64,000 nucleotides of DNA. It comes from Sphingobium sp. AP49 (lineage in GTDB: Bacteria > Pseudomonadota > Alphaproteobacteria > Sphingomonadales > Sphingomonadaceae). The stretch is from assembly GCF_000281715.2 (NCBI RefSeq), contig NZ_CP124576.1:2983501-3047500 (forward strand). The letters are read 5' to 3'. Below, piece after piece: positions 8,862-16,289 of the stretch. Positions within the stretch are counted from its first letter, which is position 1. Each line of letters begins with the position of its first letter. The notes beneath the pieces are model-generated. The model worked only from the letters and a program-made list of their open reading frames with translations. It did not search any database and was not told where the DNA came from. The position numbers and the translations under genes are program-made.

Positions 8862-10202
8862 TCAGACGATCAGTCCGGGGATGATCTTGTTCGTTTCCAG
8901 GCTGCCCGTGCCCCAGCGGTCGACCGGCACGCCCATCGCCTGTTGCAGGGTCAGGCCGACGCGGCTGACCGGCGATCCGTCGCCGGTGATATATTGGCCG
9001 GTATGGATGCGCCCGCCGGCCGATCCCGCCGTCATCATCGGGATATTGTCGATGGTGTGGAATTTGGCGAACTCGGTCTCGCTATGGGCAAAGACCAGGC
9101 TGTTATCCAGCAGGGTGCGGTCGCCTTCCTTCACCGCATCCATCGCCTTGATGAAATAGGTCCAGGCTTCCATGCACTTGTCGACATAGAAGGTGACTTC
9201 GGGCTGATAGCCCAACCGGTTGTCCAGCACCTCCTCATGGGTCAGCTGATGGTGGGTGATGGTACTGCCCACCCGCGTCAGCGACGATGCGCCATTGTTG
9301 AAGTTCATGTTGAACAGGCGGACATTGTCGCACGCCATCGCCATCACCAGCAGGTCGGTCATGATCTCGTGATTGCGCATCACATTCTCGATCTCGGCAT
9401 TGACCGGCAGGTCGGGCACCTTGGGCGGCACGACACAGGCCTGCATCGGCGCCGGCTTGGTCAGCTGCACGTCGAGCTGGTTTTCGAGCTGGCGCAGCGA
9501 GGTGAAATATTGGTCGAGCCGCTGCCTGTCGGCCGCGCCCAGCCGCGCCTCCAGCGCCTGGCGCTGGTCGGTGACGCCCGACAACACGCTGCGCCGCGCC
9601 ATCACCGCCGGATCGGGGGTGAAGGTCGCGCTGTTGGGATCGTGGAACCCGGCGCCGAACAGCCTTGTATAAAGGGCGGCGGGCGACACCTCCGCCGGGT
9701 TGAGATTGCCATTGCCGCGCCCGGACAGCGAATTGCGCGGATCGCCGGTCGCCGACAGCTCGATCGAGCGGAAGCGGGTGCGGGTGCCGATCACGTCGCC
9801 GATCGACACGTCGAAGGATGGCCCCGGCAGGCCGCGGTCGGAATCGATCGCGATGCCGGTGCGGATGCCGATGCCGCCGCTGATATGCGGCAGGTTGGGC
9901 TTGCCGTCGAGCGGCAGGGTGAAATCGCCCAGGATGTTGACCTTGTGCTTGAGCGCCTCGATCGAGGCCAACTCGACCTTCAGCTCATAATCCTTGCCGG
10001 CGGCGCTGGGGAACCAGCGCGGCGGATTGACGCCCAGCCCCCAGAACCAGGTGCCGAAGCGGATCGGCATTGGTGCGCCGGTCGCCGCCATGGCGGTGCC
10101 GTTGCCGTCGAGGAAGATGTCGAGCAGCGGCAGGCCGACGGCCACGGCCATGCCGTTGACCATGCCGCGCAGCGCGGTGCGGCGATCGAGGGTGAAGCTC
10201 AT
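8862..10202 (-). CDS. DUF1552 protein, Tat-exported
   Basis: A 446-residue protein of the DUF1552 family, best known from planctomycetes and myxobacteria; function unknown. The N-terminus MSFTLDRRTALRGMVNG followed by AVAVGLPLLDIFLDG looks like a twin-arginine signal, so export of a folded protein is expected. Family text includes PIRFGTWFWGLGVNPPRWFP, FDVSIGDVIGTRTRFRSIE and MACDNVRLFNMNFNNGAS. Last gene of a seven-gene operon; its ATG overlaps the stop of the DUF1592 gene by 4 bp (ATGA), so translation is probably coupled. The pairing of DUF1552 with DUF1592-type proteins is known from other genomes and suggests joint action in the periplasm or at the outer membrane. Confidence 0.85.
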   Translation of the reverse strand: MSFTLDRRTALRGMVNGMAVAVGLPLLDIFLDGNGTAMAATGAPMPIRFGTWFWGLGVNPPRWFPSAAGKDYELKVELASIEALKHKVNILGDFTLPLDGKPNLPHISGGIGIRTGIAIDSDRGLPGPSFDVSIGDVIGTRTRFRSIELSATGDPRNSLSGRGNGNLNPAEVSPAALYTRLFGAGFHDPNSATFTPDPAVMARRSVLSGVTDQRQALEARLGAADRQRLDQYFTSLRQLENQLDVQLTKPAPMQACVVPPKVPDLPVNAEIENVMRNHEIMTDLLVMAMACDNVRLFNMNFNNGASSLTRVGSTITHHQLTHEEVLDNRLGYQPEVTFYVDKCMEAWTYFIKAMDAVKEGDRTLLDNSLVFAHSETEFAKFHTIDNIPMMTAGSAGGRIHTGQYITGDGSPVSRVGLTLQQAMGVPVDRWGTGSLETNKIIPGLIV

Positions 10203-11917
10203 GGGCGGTCTCCTTCACGGATATGCGGGCTGGTCATCATCGCGACCTGCGGTTTGGGCAGTGGCGGCGTGCTGACGCGATAGGCATCGGCCATGGTCGC
10301 GACGCGCAGGAACAGCGCCTGGATGCGATAGCCGTCGGCGGCAAAGCCCTGTTCCAGCGCCATCGCGGTCGCTTCCTCATCTTCGGGCATGCGCCCGGTC
10401 GCATATTGGAAGGCGCGGCCGGCAACGCATTCGGTGGTCGACTTGCTTGCCGCCAGCGCCTGACCCAGGCCGACATTGCCCTGGAAGGCGGTACCCTCGA
10501 ACACGCCGGCCGTGTCGATCGGCGCGTCATTTTCGGTTCGGCGGAAGGCGCCGATGCCGTCAAACCGCTCCAGCGGCAGGCCCAGCGGGTCGGTGATCTT
10601 GTGGCAGGCGGCACAGACCGGATCGCTATTATGGGCGTTCAGGCGAATGCGCGCGGTCGGCATCGCCTTGTTGCCGACATCCTGGACGGCGGTGAAATTG
10701 ACGTTGCCCGGCGGGTTGGGCACCGGCTGGCACAGCAGCAGCTCGCGGATCGCCCGGCCGCGCAGGGTCGGCGAGCTGCGGCCCGAATGGGAATAGAGCG
10801 CCAGGAAGCCGGCCTGGCCCAGCAGCCCGGCGCGATCGTCGCCATCGCCAAACTCATAGGGCACCCAGCCCTGCATGCTGGACACCTTGGCCTGATAGAG
10901 CGGCCCCAGCGCCCGGTTGATGAAGGTGCGCCGGGTGGTGAACAGCTCGCGATAATCGCCCTGCCGCGTCACCAACTGGTCGACGATCATGCGCAGCATC
11001 TGTTCGGACAGGGCCGACGCGACATCGGGATTGAAGCGGGGATAGACGATCTGGTCCTTGGCCATTTCGTCGAACTTCTCGAACAACAGCATGTCGGCGA
11101 AGAAGGCGCGCACGCCATCCTCCAGCCGGGGCGAGCGCACCATCTTCTGCGCGATCGCCGCGAGCTGGGCCGGATCGGTGAGCCTGCCCTCGTCGGCCGC
11201 GCGCAGCAGCGCCTCATTGGGCGTCGTGTTCCACAACAGATAGCTCAGCCGCGCGGCACGGGCATAATTGTCGAGCCGCAAACTGCCGGCCGCTTCCGGG
11301 TCGGGCTCCGCGCTTTCGATGATGTAGAGGAACTGCGGCGACACCAGCATGGCGGCGAGCGCCAGCTGCATCCCGTCATAGAAACCCTGGCCATCGCCAG
11401 CGCCCTTGCCGGCCATCATCACGAAGGCGCCGATCTCTTCCTGCGTCATCGGTCGGCGGAACAGGTAGCGGCCGATCGGCATCAGCGTCCGGGCCGCGCA
11501 ATCGGCATCGGGGGCGGCCGCATCGCGCGGGGTGCAGGGCATGAACTGGCTTCGTCGATCTTCGGCGAAGACCTGCGCGGCGATGTTCCGCGCCATCGCG
11601 TCGAACTGCTCCAGCCCGGCGGGCGAGATGGTCGATGCGCTGGCGCCGGTCGCGATCAGCTCATGCACCGGCCGCACGATCGGCTCGAACCGGCCCGCGA
11701 CCTTGATGTCGGGACCGAAGATATCGGCGATGCTGTTGCGATATTGCGCCTCGGTCAGGCGGCGCATCCCCGCCACCTGACCGAGCGGCGCCTTCATCGG
11801 CGCGAAACTGGCTTCGGGCGTGGCGGCGGTTTGCGGCGCCTTCTCGACCGTGCAGGCGCTCAGCAGCAACCCGGCGAGCAGCGCCCCGCGCGCCCTGCGG
11901 CGAAACGGCCCGCTCAT
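10199..11917 (-). CDS. DUF1592/DUF1588/DUF1585-type lipoprotein with c-heme motif
   Basis: A 572-residue protein with the multi-domain planctomycete-like architecture DUF1587-DUF1595-DUF1592-DUF1588-DUF1585. An N-terminal lipobox (LLAGLLLSACTVEK) predicts lipid anchoring. Recognisable blocks are LTEAQYRNSIADIFG (DUF1587), FRRPMTQEEIGAF (DUF1595), ARLSYLLWNTTPNEAL and VRAFFADMLLFEKFDE (DUF1592), RTFINRALGPLYQ, HSGRSSPTLRGRAIRELLLC (DUF1588), and VAGRAFQYATGR (DUF1585). A single CAACH heme-c motif lies near residue 434, followed by KITDPLGLPLERFDGIG. Overlaps both neighbours by 4 bp. Probably an electron-transferring partner of the DUF1552 protein; substrate unknown. Confidence 0.87.
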   Translation of the reverse strand: MSGPFRRRARGALLAGLLLSACTVEKAPQTAATPEASFAPMKAPLGQVAGMRRLTEAQYRNSIADIFGPDIKVAGRFEPIVRPVHELIATGASASTISPAGLEQFDAMARNIAAQVFAEDRRSQFMPCTPRDAAAPDADCAARTLMPIGRYLFRRPMTQEEIGAFVMMAGKGAGDGQGFYDGMQLALAAMLVSPQFLYIIESAEPDPEAAGSLRLDNYARAARLSYLLWNTTPNEALLRAADEGRLTDPAQLAAIAQKMVRSPRLEDGVRAFFADMLLFEKFDEMAKDQIVYPRFNPDVASALSEQMLRMIVDQLVTRQGDYRELFTTRRTFINRALGPLYQAKVSSMQGWVPYEFGDGDDRAGLLGQAGFLALYSHSGRSSPTLRGRAIRELLLCQPVPNPPGNVNFTAVQDVGNKAMPTARIRLNAHNSDPVCAACHKITDPLGLPLERFDGIGAFRRTENDAPIDTAGVFEGTAFQGNVGLGQALAASKSTTECVAGRAFQYATGRMPEDEEATAMALEQGFAADGYRIQALFLRVATMADAYRVSTPPLPKPQVAMMTSPHIREGDRP

Positions 11918-13098
11918 CGCTGCGCCACCTTGGGCTGGGGCAGGCGGTCAGTGATGAAGGCAGGCACGGCCCAGGCCTCCATACCGCTCGAAATGCGGCG
12001 ACACTGGCCGGTCGCCGGATCGCGATCGCCATCGGCCATGGCCTTCAAGGCCGCATACATGGCGGCGCAATCATAGCCCGCCGTGGTAGCCGCGCCCTCG
12101 CCACCGACCGAGGCGCTGGCGATCACGTTCCAGATCGGCTGATAGCCGCCGACGATCCCCTTCAGGCTGCCGTCCGGCTGGAAGGTGAAGCGCAGCCGCG
12201 CCCGGGTGAAATCATATTCGTTGCGGCGGCCACGAATGTCGCGCTCCGACCCCTGCCCCCAATTCTGCTTCAGGCGGATATGGGCCGGCTCGGTGGTCAG
12301 CACGCCGTTGACGATCCGCCCTTTCAGCGCATTGCGATGGGCGGCATTGGCGGTGACGCTGTAGCTGGCGCCGGGGATGAAATTCTGGCGCGAATCCACC
12401 ACCGCCCGATCCTCGGTATTGGCGTAGATCACCGTCACATCGGGGTCGTTCTCCAGACTGTCGACGCCGGTCAGCAGCAGCACCTGGCTATGTTCGCCGC
12501 TGACCAGAAACTGGGTCAGGCCCTTGACGATGTCGCCGCCCATGCCATCAACCCCGCGCCAGGTACGCACGCAGCCCATCGCCCGCCACATCTGGTTGTC
12601 GACGCCCGGCTCGCCGGCAGGCCCGGTGAAATTGGCATGGCCGCATGTGTCGCCCGCCGCCGCGCCATCCGCATCATCGTCCAGGTTCAGACCTTGGGCG
12701 ACCTTGCCCTGCACCATGCGCTGGGGTGGCCGGTCGAACTTGTCGGGGTGGGTGCAGATGTTGAGATTGTCGGGGCCGAAGGCATAGCCGGTCCAGCGCG
12801 CGGTCAACTCCTTCTCGTTCGCCTTTTCCAGCAGGCGCGTCCGCTCGCCCGCCGGCTGGGTCTGCAGGTAATTTTCGCGCAAGGTCGCGGCCAACCCCTG
12901 CGGGCAATCCTCCTTCCCCTGATAGATGGCGGGCGCGAAATGGCTGACGACGAAACCCATCTCGCCATTGGCTGGCGGGGCGGGCAGTGTGGCAGGGACG
13001 GCGGATTTCGCGGGGGCATCGCCCTGCGCGGAGGCCGACGCCGCGAGTGGCAGCGCGGCCAGCAGCAGGACCAGTTTGCGATGATACGGCACGATCAT
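11914..13098 (-). CDS. Secreted protein of unknown family in HiPIP/DUF1592 operon
   Basis: A 394-residue exported protein with a clear Sec signal (KLVLLLAALPLAASASAQG). I do not recognise a named domain. The mature part has several Cys and His residues (EDCPQGL, NICTHPDKFDRPPQ, DTCGHANFTG, MGCVRTW, GYDCAAMY, TGQCRRISS), which could form disulfides or metal sites, and repeated beta-rich stretches. An ATG at 13098 and a GTG two codons later both sit behind AAGGAGAGG; the GTG has the better spacing. Its stop overlaps the DUF1592 start by 4 bp, and the COG4315 gene ends 17 bp upstream. Position and export suggest it is part of the same periplasmic system. Confidence 0.7.
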   Translation of the reverse strand: MIVPYHRKLVLLLAALPLAASASAQGDAPAKSAVPATLPAPPANGEMGFVVSHFAPAIYQGKEDCPQGLAATLRENYLQTQPAGERTRLLEKANEKELTARWTGYAFGPDNLNICTHPDKFDRPPQRMVQGKVAQGLNLDDDADGAAAGDTCGHANFTGPAGEPGVDNQMWRAMGCVRTWRGVDGMGGDIVKGLTQFLVSGEHSQVLLLTGVDSLENDPDVTVIYANTEDRAVVDSRQNFIPGASYSVTANAAHRNALKGRIVNGVLTTEPAHIRLKQNWGQGSERDIRGRRNEYDFTRARLRFTFQPDGSLKGIVGGYQPIWNVIASASVGGEGAATTAGYDCAAMYAALKAMADGDRDPATGQCRRISSGMEAWAVPAFITDRLPQPKVAQR

Positions 13099-13115
13099 CC
13101 TCTCCTTGCGAAATA

Positions 13116-13907
13116 TCATGGGATCAGCGGTTCGGCCTCGGCGGGAATGTCCGCCGGGTCGTCGCCCTCGATTGTGAAGACCGGCCGGTCGCGATAGGCC
13201 CATTGGGCGCGGTCGCCATCGGGCCGCACGGTCCAGGCGCCCAGCCCCCGCCGCGCCATGCCCGCCGGGAAGACGCGCCAGTCGGCGCAGGCCGTGCCAC
13301 AAGCCTTGGCCTTGGGCGTCACCAGCAAATTGCCCTGACCATCGACCAGCAGATAGCGCCCGTCCACCAGCCGCGCCGTCACATTGCCCGGCGCCTCGAT
13401 CTTGGGCGCGGCCGGCACATATTTGAGGCTGTTCCAGACCAGAGCGTCCTCGCCCTCATGCGCGATGGTGCCGGGGCGCTCGCCGGCATGGGTGAAGACG
13501 AGATTGACCCGCTTATAGACCCATTGCGGCCCGCTCGGCCCCTGCATCACGATCCAGTCGGGGCCATCCTGCTTCAGCCGGGGTGCCTTGCGATCGCCGC
13601 CGAACTCGGGCGGCGCGGAGATGACCTCCGCCTTGGCGGGCGCGGCCAGCGGCGTCCATTGCGTCAGGCAATCGCCCGAACACCAGAGCGGCTGATGCCC
13701 GGTGCGACCCGTCACCGCGCGCATGTCCATGCCATAGAGGGTGCGGCCATGGGCATCGACATAGACGCTTTGGTCACCGACCTTGCGGATGCTGATGCCG
13801 GCCGGCAGCGGCTCGCCACTTGCGGCCTCGGGCGCCAGGTCGGCGGCCTGCGCCCAGAGCGCGACCGGCTGCGCCAGCCACAGGATCGCGGCCGCCCGGC
13901 GCCACAT
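13116..13907 (-). CDS. COG4315-type secreted protein, tandem duplicated domain
   Basis: A 263-residue exported protein of the 'secreted repeat of unknown function' group (predicted lipoproteins with the Yx(FWY)xxD motif), but with a Sec-like signal (AAAILWLAQPVALWAQA) and no obvious lipobox. The domain occurs twice. Copy 1 has SVYVDAHGRTLYGMD, CSGDCLTQWTPLAAP and WVYKRVNLVFT; copy 2 has RYLLVDGQGNLLVTP, KACGTACADWRVFPAG and WAYRDRPVFTIEGD. Each copy keeps a paired-cysteine motif, CxxxC in both. Function is unknown in this family, though members often sit beside c-type cytochromes. Its ATG shares a base with the stop of the cytochrome c' gene (TGATG). Confidence 0.75.
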   Translation of the reverse strand: MWRRAAAILWLAQPVALWAQAADLAPEAASGEPLPAGISIRKVGDQSVYVDAHGRTLYGMDMRAVTGRTGHQPLWCSGDCLTQWTPLAAPAKAEVISAPPEFGGDRKAPRLKQDGPDWIVMQGPSGPQWVYKRVNLVFTHAGERPGTIAHEGEDALVWNSLKYVPAAPKIEAPGNVTARLVDGRYLLVDGQGNLLVTPKAKACGTACADWRVFPAGMARRGLGAWTVRPDGDRAQWAYRDRPVFTIEGDDPADIPAEAEPLIP

Positions 13908-14371
13908 CAGCGCTTCTCCTCGACGCGGAAGCTGCGGTGGCAGGTGCCACAGCTCTGACCCAGCGTCTTGGCCGCTACCCGCATCTTCGCCACGTCGCCG
14001 CTCGCCGCCACGGTAGCGAAGCTGTTGGCCTGCCCGGTGAAGCCGTCCTGCGCCGCCTTGAACGCGGCCGGCTGGCTCCAGATTTCGGGCTTAGCCGCCG
14101 TCTTGACCCCCGGTTTCGGGCCGCTGCCGGCCGGGAACCAGCCCTGTTGCTGGCGCGCATAGTCGCGGATCTGTCGCGCCGAAATCTGGATCACATAGGT
14201 TTGCGGCGTGCCCGATTTCAGCTCGTCATTGATATTCTTGAACGCCGCGCCGACCTCGCGGAAGCCCGCGACCCGGGTGGCGACGATATCGCCGGGCGCC
14301 GCCGCCAGCGGGGCGGCACAGAGCAGCGCCAGCATCGCGACCGGTCGCTTCATCCGCTTCATATTGTGCAT
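13907..14371 (-). CDS. Cytochrome c' (class II c-type cytochrome)
   Basis: A 154-residue periplasmic cytochrome with Sec signal (AMLALLCAAPLAAAPG), four predicted helices and a single CGTCHRSFR heme-binding site close to the C-terminus, the arrangement typical of cytochrome c'. Helical text such as FREVGAAFKNINDELK and QARDFT-like segments with a WSQPAAFKAAQDGF block match the four-helix bundle. The chosen ATG (MHNMKRMKRP) has GGGACGAGG in front; an ATG five codons upstream lacks such a site. It follows the cytochrome b gene by 20 bp. Expected role: one-electron carrier in the operon's chain. Confidence 0.85.
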   Translation of the reverse strand: MHNMKRMKRPVAMLALLCAAPLAAAPGDIVATRVAGFREVGAAFKNINDELKSGTPQTYVIQISARQIRDYARQQQGWFPAGSGPKPGVKTAAKPEIWSQPAAFKAAQDGFTGQANSFATVAASGDVAKMRVAAKTLGQSCGTCHRSFRVEEKR

Positions 14372-14391
14372 CCTCGTCCCTTTCATGTCTG

Positions 14392-15048
14392 TCACAGCAT
14401 CGGATCGGCAAAGACCCACCAGGCGAAGCCGCCCGCCAACAGCAGTGCGACCACGAAAGCGACGGGCGAAGCGCGCCGCACGGCTACCGGGTCGCCGGTC
14501 ACCTTCGCCCGGCCGCTGACCATCGGCCCGACCAGGTTGCGGCGCCGCACCAGCAGGTAGAACAGCACCGCCAGAACATGCAGGCCGATCAGCATCTGCA
14601 GGATGGTGAAGCTGATGCCATGGATGTCGGCGGCGAGCCGACCCTGATCGAAATCGACCAGATGCGACAGCGGCCCGGATTCGATGCCGTCGATATCGAC
14701 CGCGAACAGGCCGGTGCCGACCTGCACCGACAGCGCCAGCAGCATCGCCACCACGCTCCAGCCACCCAACGGATTATGGCCCGGCGCGGCGGGCGCCCGG
14801 CCGCTGAGGTAAGCGAGGATCGCGCGCGGCCCGCGCACAAATTGCGCGAAGCGCGCCGGCCCCGACCCGATCAGGCCCCAGATCAGGCGAAAAGCGATCA
14901 GGAACAGCACCGCCTGGCCTGACAGCCGATGCCAGTCCATGTGATAGGTTTCCGCGCTCCACCAGGAAAAGCCGATCAGGCCGACCAGCGACCAGTGGAA
15001 CAGACGGATGGGCAGATCCCAGACATATTGGCGCGCTACGCTCGCCAT
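14392..15048 (-). CDS. Cytochrome b561-domain membrane protein
   Basis: A 218-residue integral membrane cytochrome of the b561/Ni-Fe hydrogenase type-b subunit group. It starts VWDLPIRLFHWSLVGLIGF, the classic N-terminal heme-ligand helix, followed by WHRLSGQAVLFLIAFRLIWGLIGS, then ADIHGISFTILQMLIGLHVLAVLFYLL with two more candidate His ligands, and a final short hydrophobic helix. Such proteins pass electrons between the quinone pool and periplasmic redox proteins. Its ATG shares one base with the HiPIP stop (TGATG), indicating coupled synthesis. It is the only polytopic protein of the operon and so the probable membrane entry or exit point for electrons. Confidence 0.88.
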   Translation of the reverse strand: MASVARQYVWDLPIRLFHWSLVGLIGFSWWSAETYHMDWHRLSGQAVLFLIAFRLIWGLIGSGPARFAQFVRGPRAILAYLSGRAPAAPGHNPLGGWSVVAMLLALSVQVGTGLFAVDIDGIESGPLSHLVDFDQGRLAADIHGISFTILQMLIGLHVLAVLFYLLVRRRNLVGPMVSGRAKVTGDPVAVRRASPVAFVVALLLAGGFAWWVFADPML

Positions 15049-15356
15049 CAGCTCTTCTTCGCCCAACTGTCGCACACGCCCTCGGCCGGCACGATGCCGC
15101 CGCTCAGCAGCGCGCATTTGCCGCAACCCGGCTGGGCGGCGGTGAAGAAGGCGCACAGGCCGCAGCGCTTGGTCGCATCGGTGGAGGTGCGGAAACCCAG
15201 CGACTTGCGCATGCTTTTCTGCGCGGCGGACAGGCTGGCCGGATCGACGCATTCGGCCGCATTGGCCATGCTCGCCAGCCCCAGCGGCACGCAGGCGATC
15301 AGGCCCAATGCCGATCGGCGGCTCCAGTGACGGACATGATGATCGCTTGCCGCCAT
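15048..15356 (-). CDS. High-potential iron-sulfur protein (HiPIP), Tat-exported
   Basis: A 102-residue HiPIP. Cluster ligands are Cys65 and Cys68 (CxxC), Cys81 and Cys95; the last pair is separated by 13 residues as in known HiPIPs, and the C-terminal block GGIVPAEGVCDSWAKK is diagnostic. An extra Cys78 lies nearby. The N-terminus carries SRRSALGLIACVPLGLA, a twin-arginine signal, as expected for a protein exported with its [4Fe-4S] cluster. The ATG at 15356 follows GAGGAG eight bases upstream. First gene of the seven-gene minus-strand operon, divergent from an OmpR-type regulator. Confidence 0.9.
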   Translation of the reverse strand: MAASDHHVRHWSRRSALGLIACVPLGLASMANAAECVDPASLSAAQKSMRKSLGFRTSTDATKRCGLCAFFTAAQPGCGKCALLSGGIVPAEGVCDSWAKKS

Positions 15357-15436
15357 GCGGCCCACTCCTCTTCCCTGCCGGCCCGGTTGGTCCGGCCCTC
15401 TTGTGCGATCCTTTTAACAGGGGGACGCCGGATTAA

Positions 15437-15510
15437 TTTGTCAGCCCCGACAAAATCGGCGCAGAATGCAGGCGCTTATTCCGCTCTTTGTGTCGGTCCT
15501 GACAAAATCC
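15437..15510. promoter_or_regulatory. Two TGTC-N6-GACA sites between HiPIP operon and two-component genes
   Basis: Site 1 is TGTC-AGCCCC-GACA (15439-15452) and site 2 is TGTC-GGTCCT-GACA (15491-15504). Both are followed by AAAATC and then GGCG, and their starts are 52 bp apart, about five helical turns. They lie in the divergent intergenic region. Direct spacing and shared flank argue for binding by one regulator, most simply the adjacent OmpR-type response regulator; that assignment is inferred. Confidence 0.5.
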
Positions 15511-15560
15511 GGCGAAGGCTGGCGGCTAGAAAGGGCGCAATAGGAAGAGGAGAGACCAGG

Positions 15561-16289
15561 GTGACAACCGACGGGGCGCCGGGCGACACGCATATCCTGA
15601 TCGTCGATGACGATCCGTCGCTGCGCGCGCTGGTCCGCGCCTTTCTGGCGCAGGAAGGCTATGTCGTCAGCGAAGCGGCCGACGGCCCGGCGATGCGTGC
15701 CATCCTCGCGCGGCAACAGGTCGACATCATCGTGCTCGACGTGATGATGCCGGGCGAGGACGGGCTGTCGATCGCCCGCTCGCTAGCGGGGCAGCAGGAT
15801 GCCGGCATCATCATGGTATCGGCGCTGGGGACGGAGGGCGATCGGATCACCGGGCTGGAAATGGGCGCCGACGATTATCTGCCAAAGCCGCTGTCGCCCC
15901 GCGAACTGCTCGCCCGCATCCGCGCGCTGCAACGCCGCCGCCGCCCGGTCGCCGACATGCGCCAGCCGGTGCTGGCCCATTATCATTTCGAAGGCTGGCA
16001 ACTCGATCCGGTGCGCCGGGTGCTGCGCGATCCCGCCGGCATCATCATCAGCCTGTCGGAGGGGGAGTTCGCCCTGCTGCTCGCCTTCATCGAACATCCC
16101 CAGCAGATATTGAACCGCGACGCGCTGGTCGAACTGGCGCGGGGCGAGGATGCCGATGTGTTCGACCGGGCGATCGACACCCAGGTCAGTCGGTTGCGCC
16201 GCAAGCTCGGCACCCGCGCGCGTGGCGAGCTGATCCACACCGTCCGGTCGGAAGGCTATATCTTCCAGGCACCGGTGCAGCGCGGATGA
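15561..16289 (+). CDS. OmpR-family response regulator
   Basis: A 242-residue two-component response regulator. The receiver domain (about residues 10-125) has the acidic pair in LIVDDDPS, the phosphorylated Asp in IIVLDVMMPGEDG, the switch residue in IIMVSALG, and the conserved Lys in DDYLPKPLSPRELLARI. The C-terminal winged helix contains LSEGEFALLLAFIEHPQQILNRD and FDRAIDTQVSRLRRKLG, diagnostic for the OmpR class. I choose the GTG at 15561, preceded by GAGGAGAG, since the receiver follows directly; the frame is open further upstream through the intergenic sites. It overlaps the sensor kinase start by 4 bp. Confidence 0.9.
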   Translation: MTTDGAPGDTHILIVDDDPSLRALVRAFLAQEGYVVSEAADGPAMRAILARQQVDIIVLDVMMPGEDGLSIARSLAGQQDAGIIMVSALGTEGDRITGLEMGADDYLPKPLSPRELLARIRALQRRRRPVADMRQPVLAHYHFEGWQLDPVRRVLRDPAGIIISLSEGEFALLLAFIEHPQQILNRDALVELARGEDADVFDRAIDTQVSRLRRKLGTRARGELIHTVRSEGYIFQAPVQRG

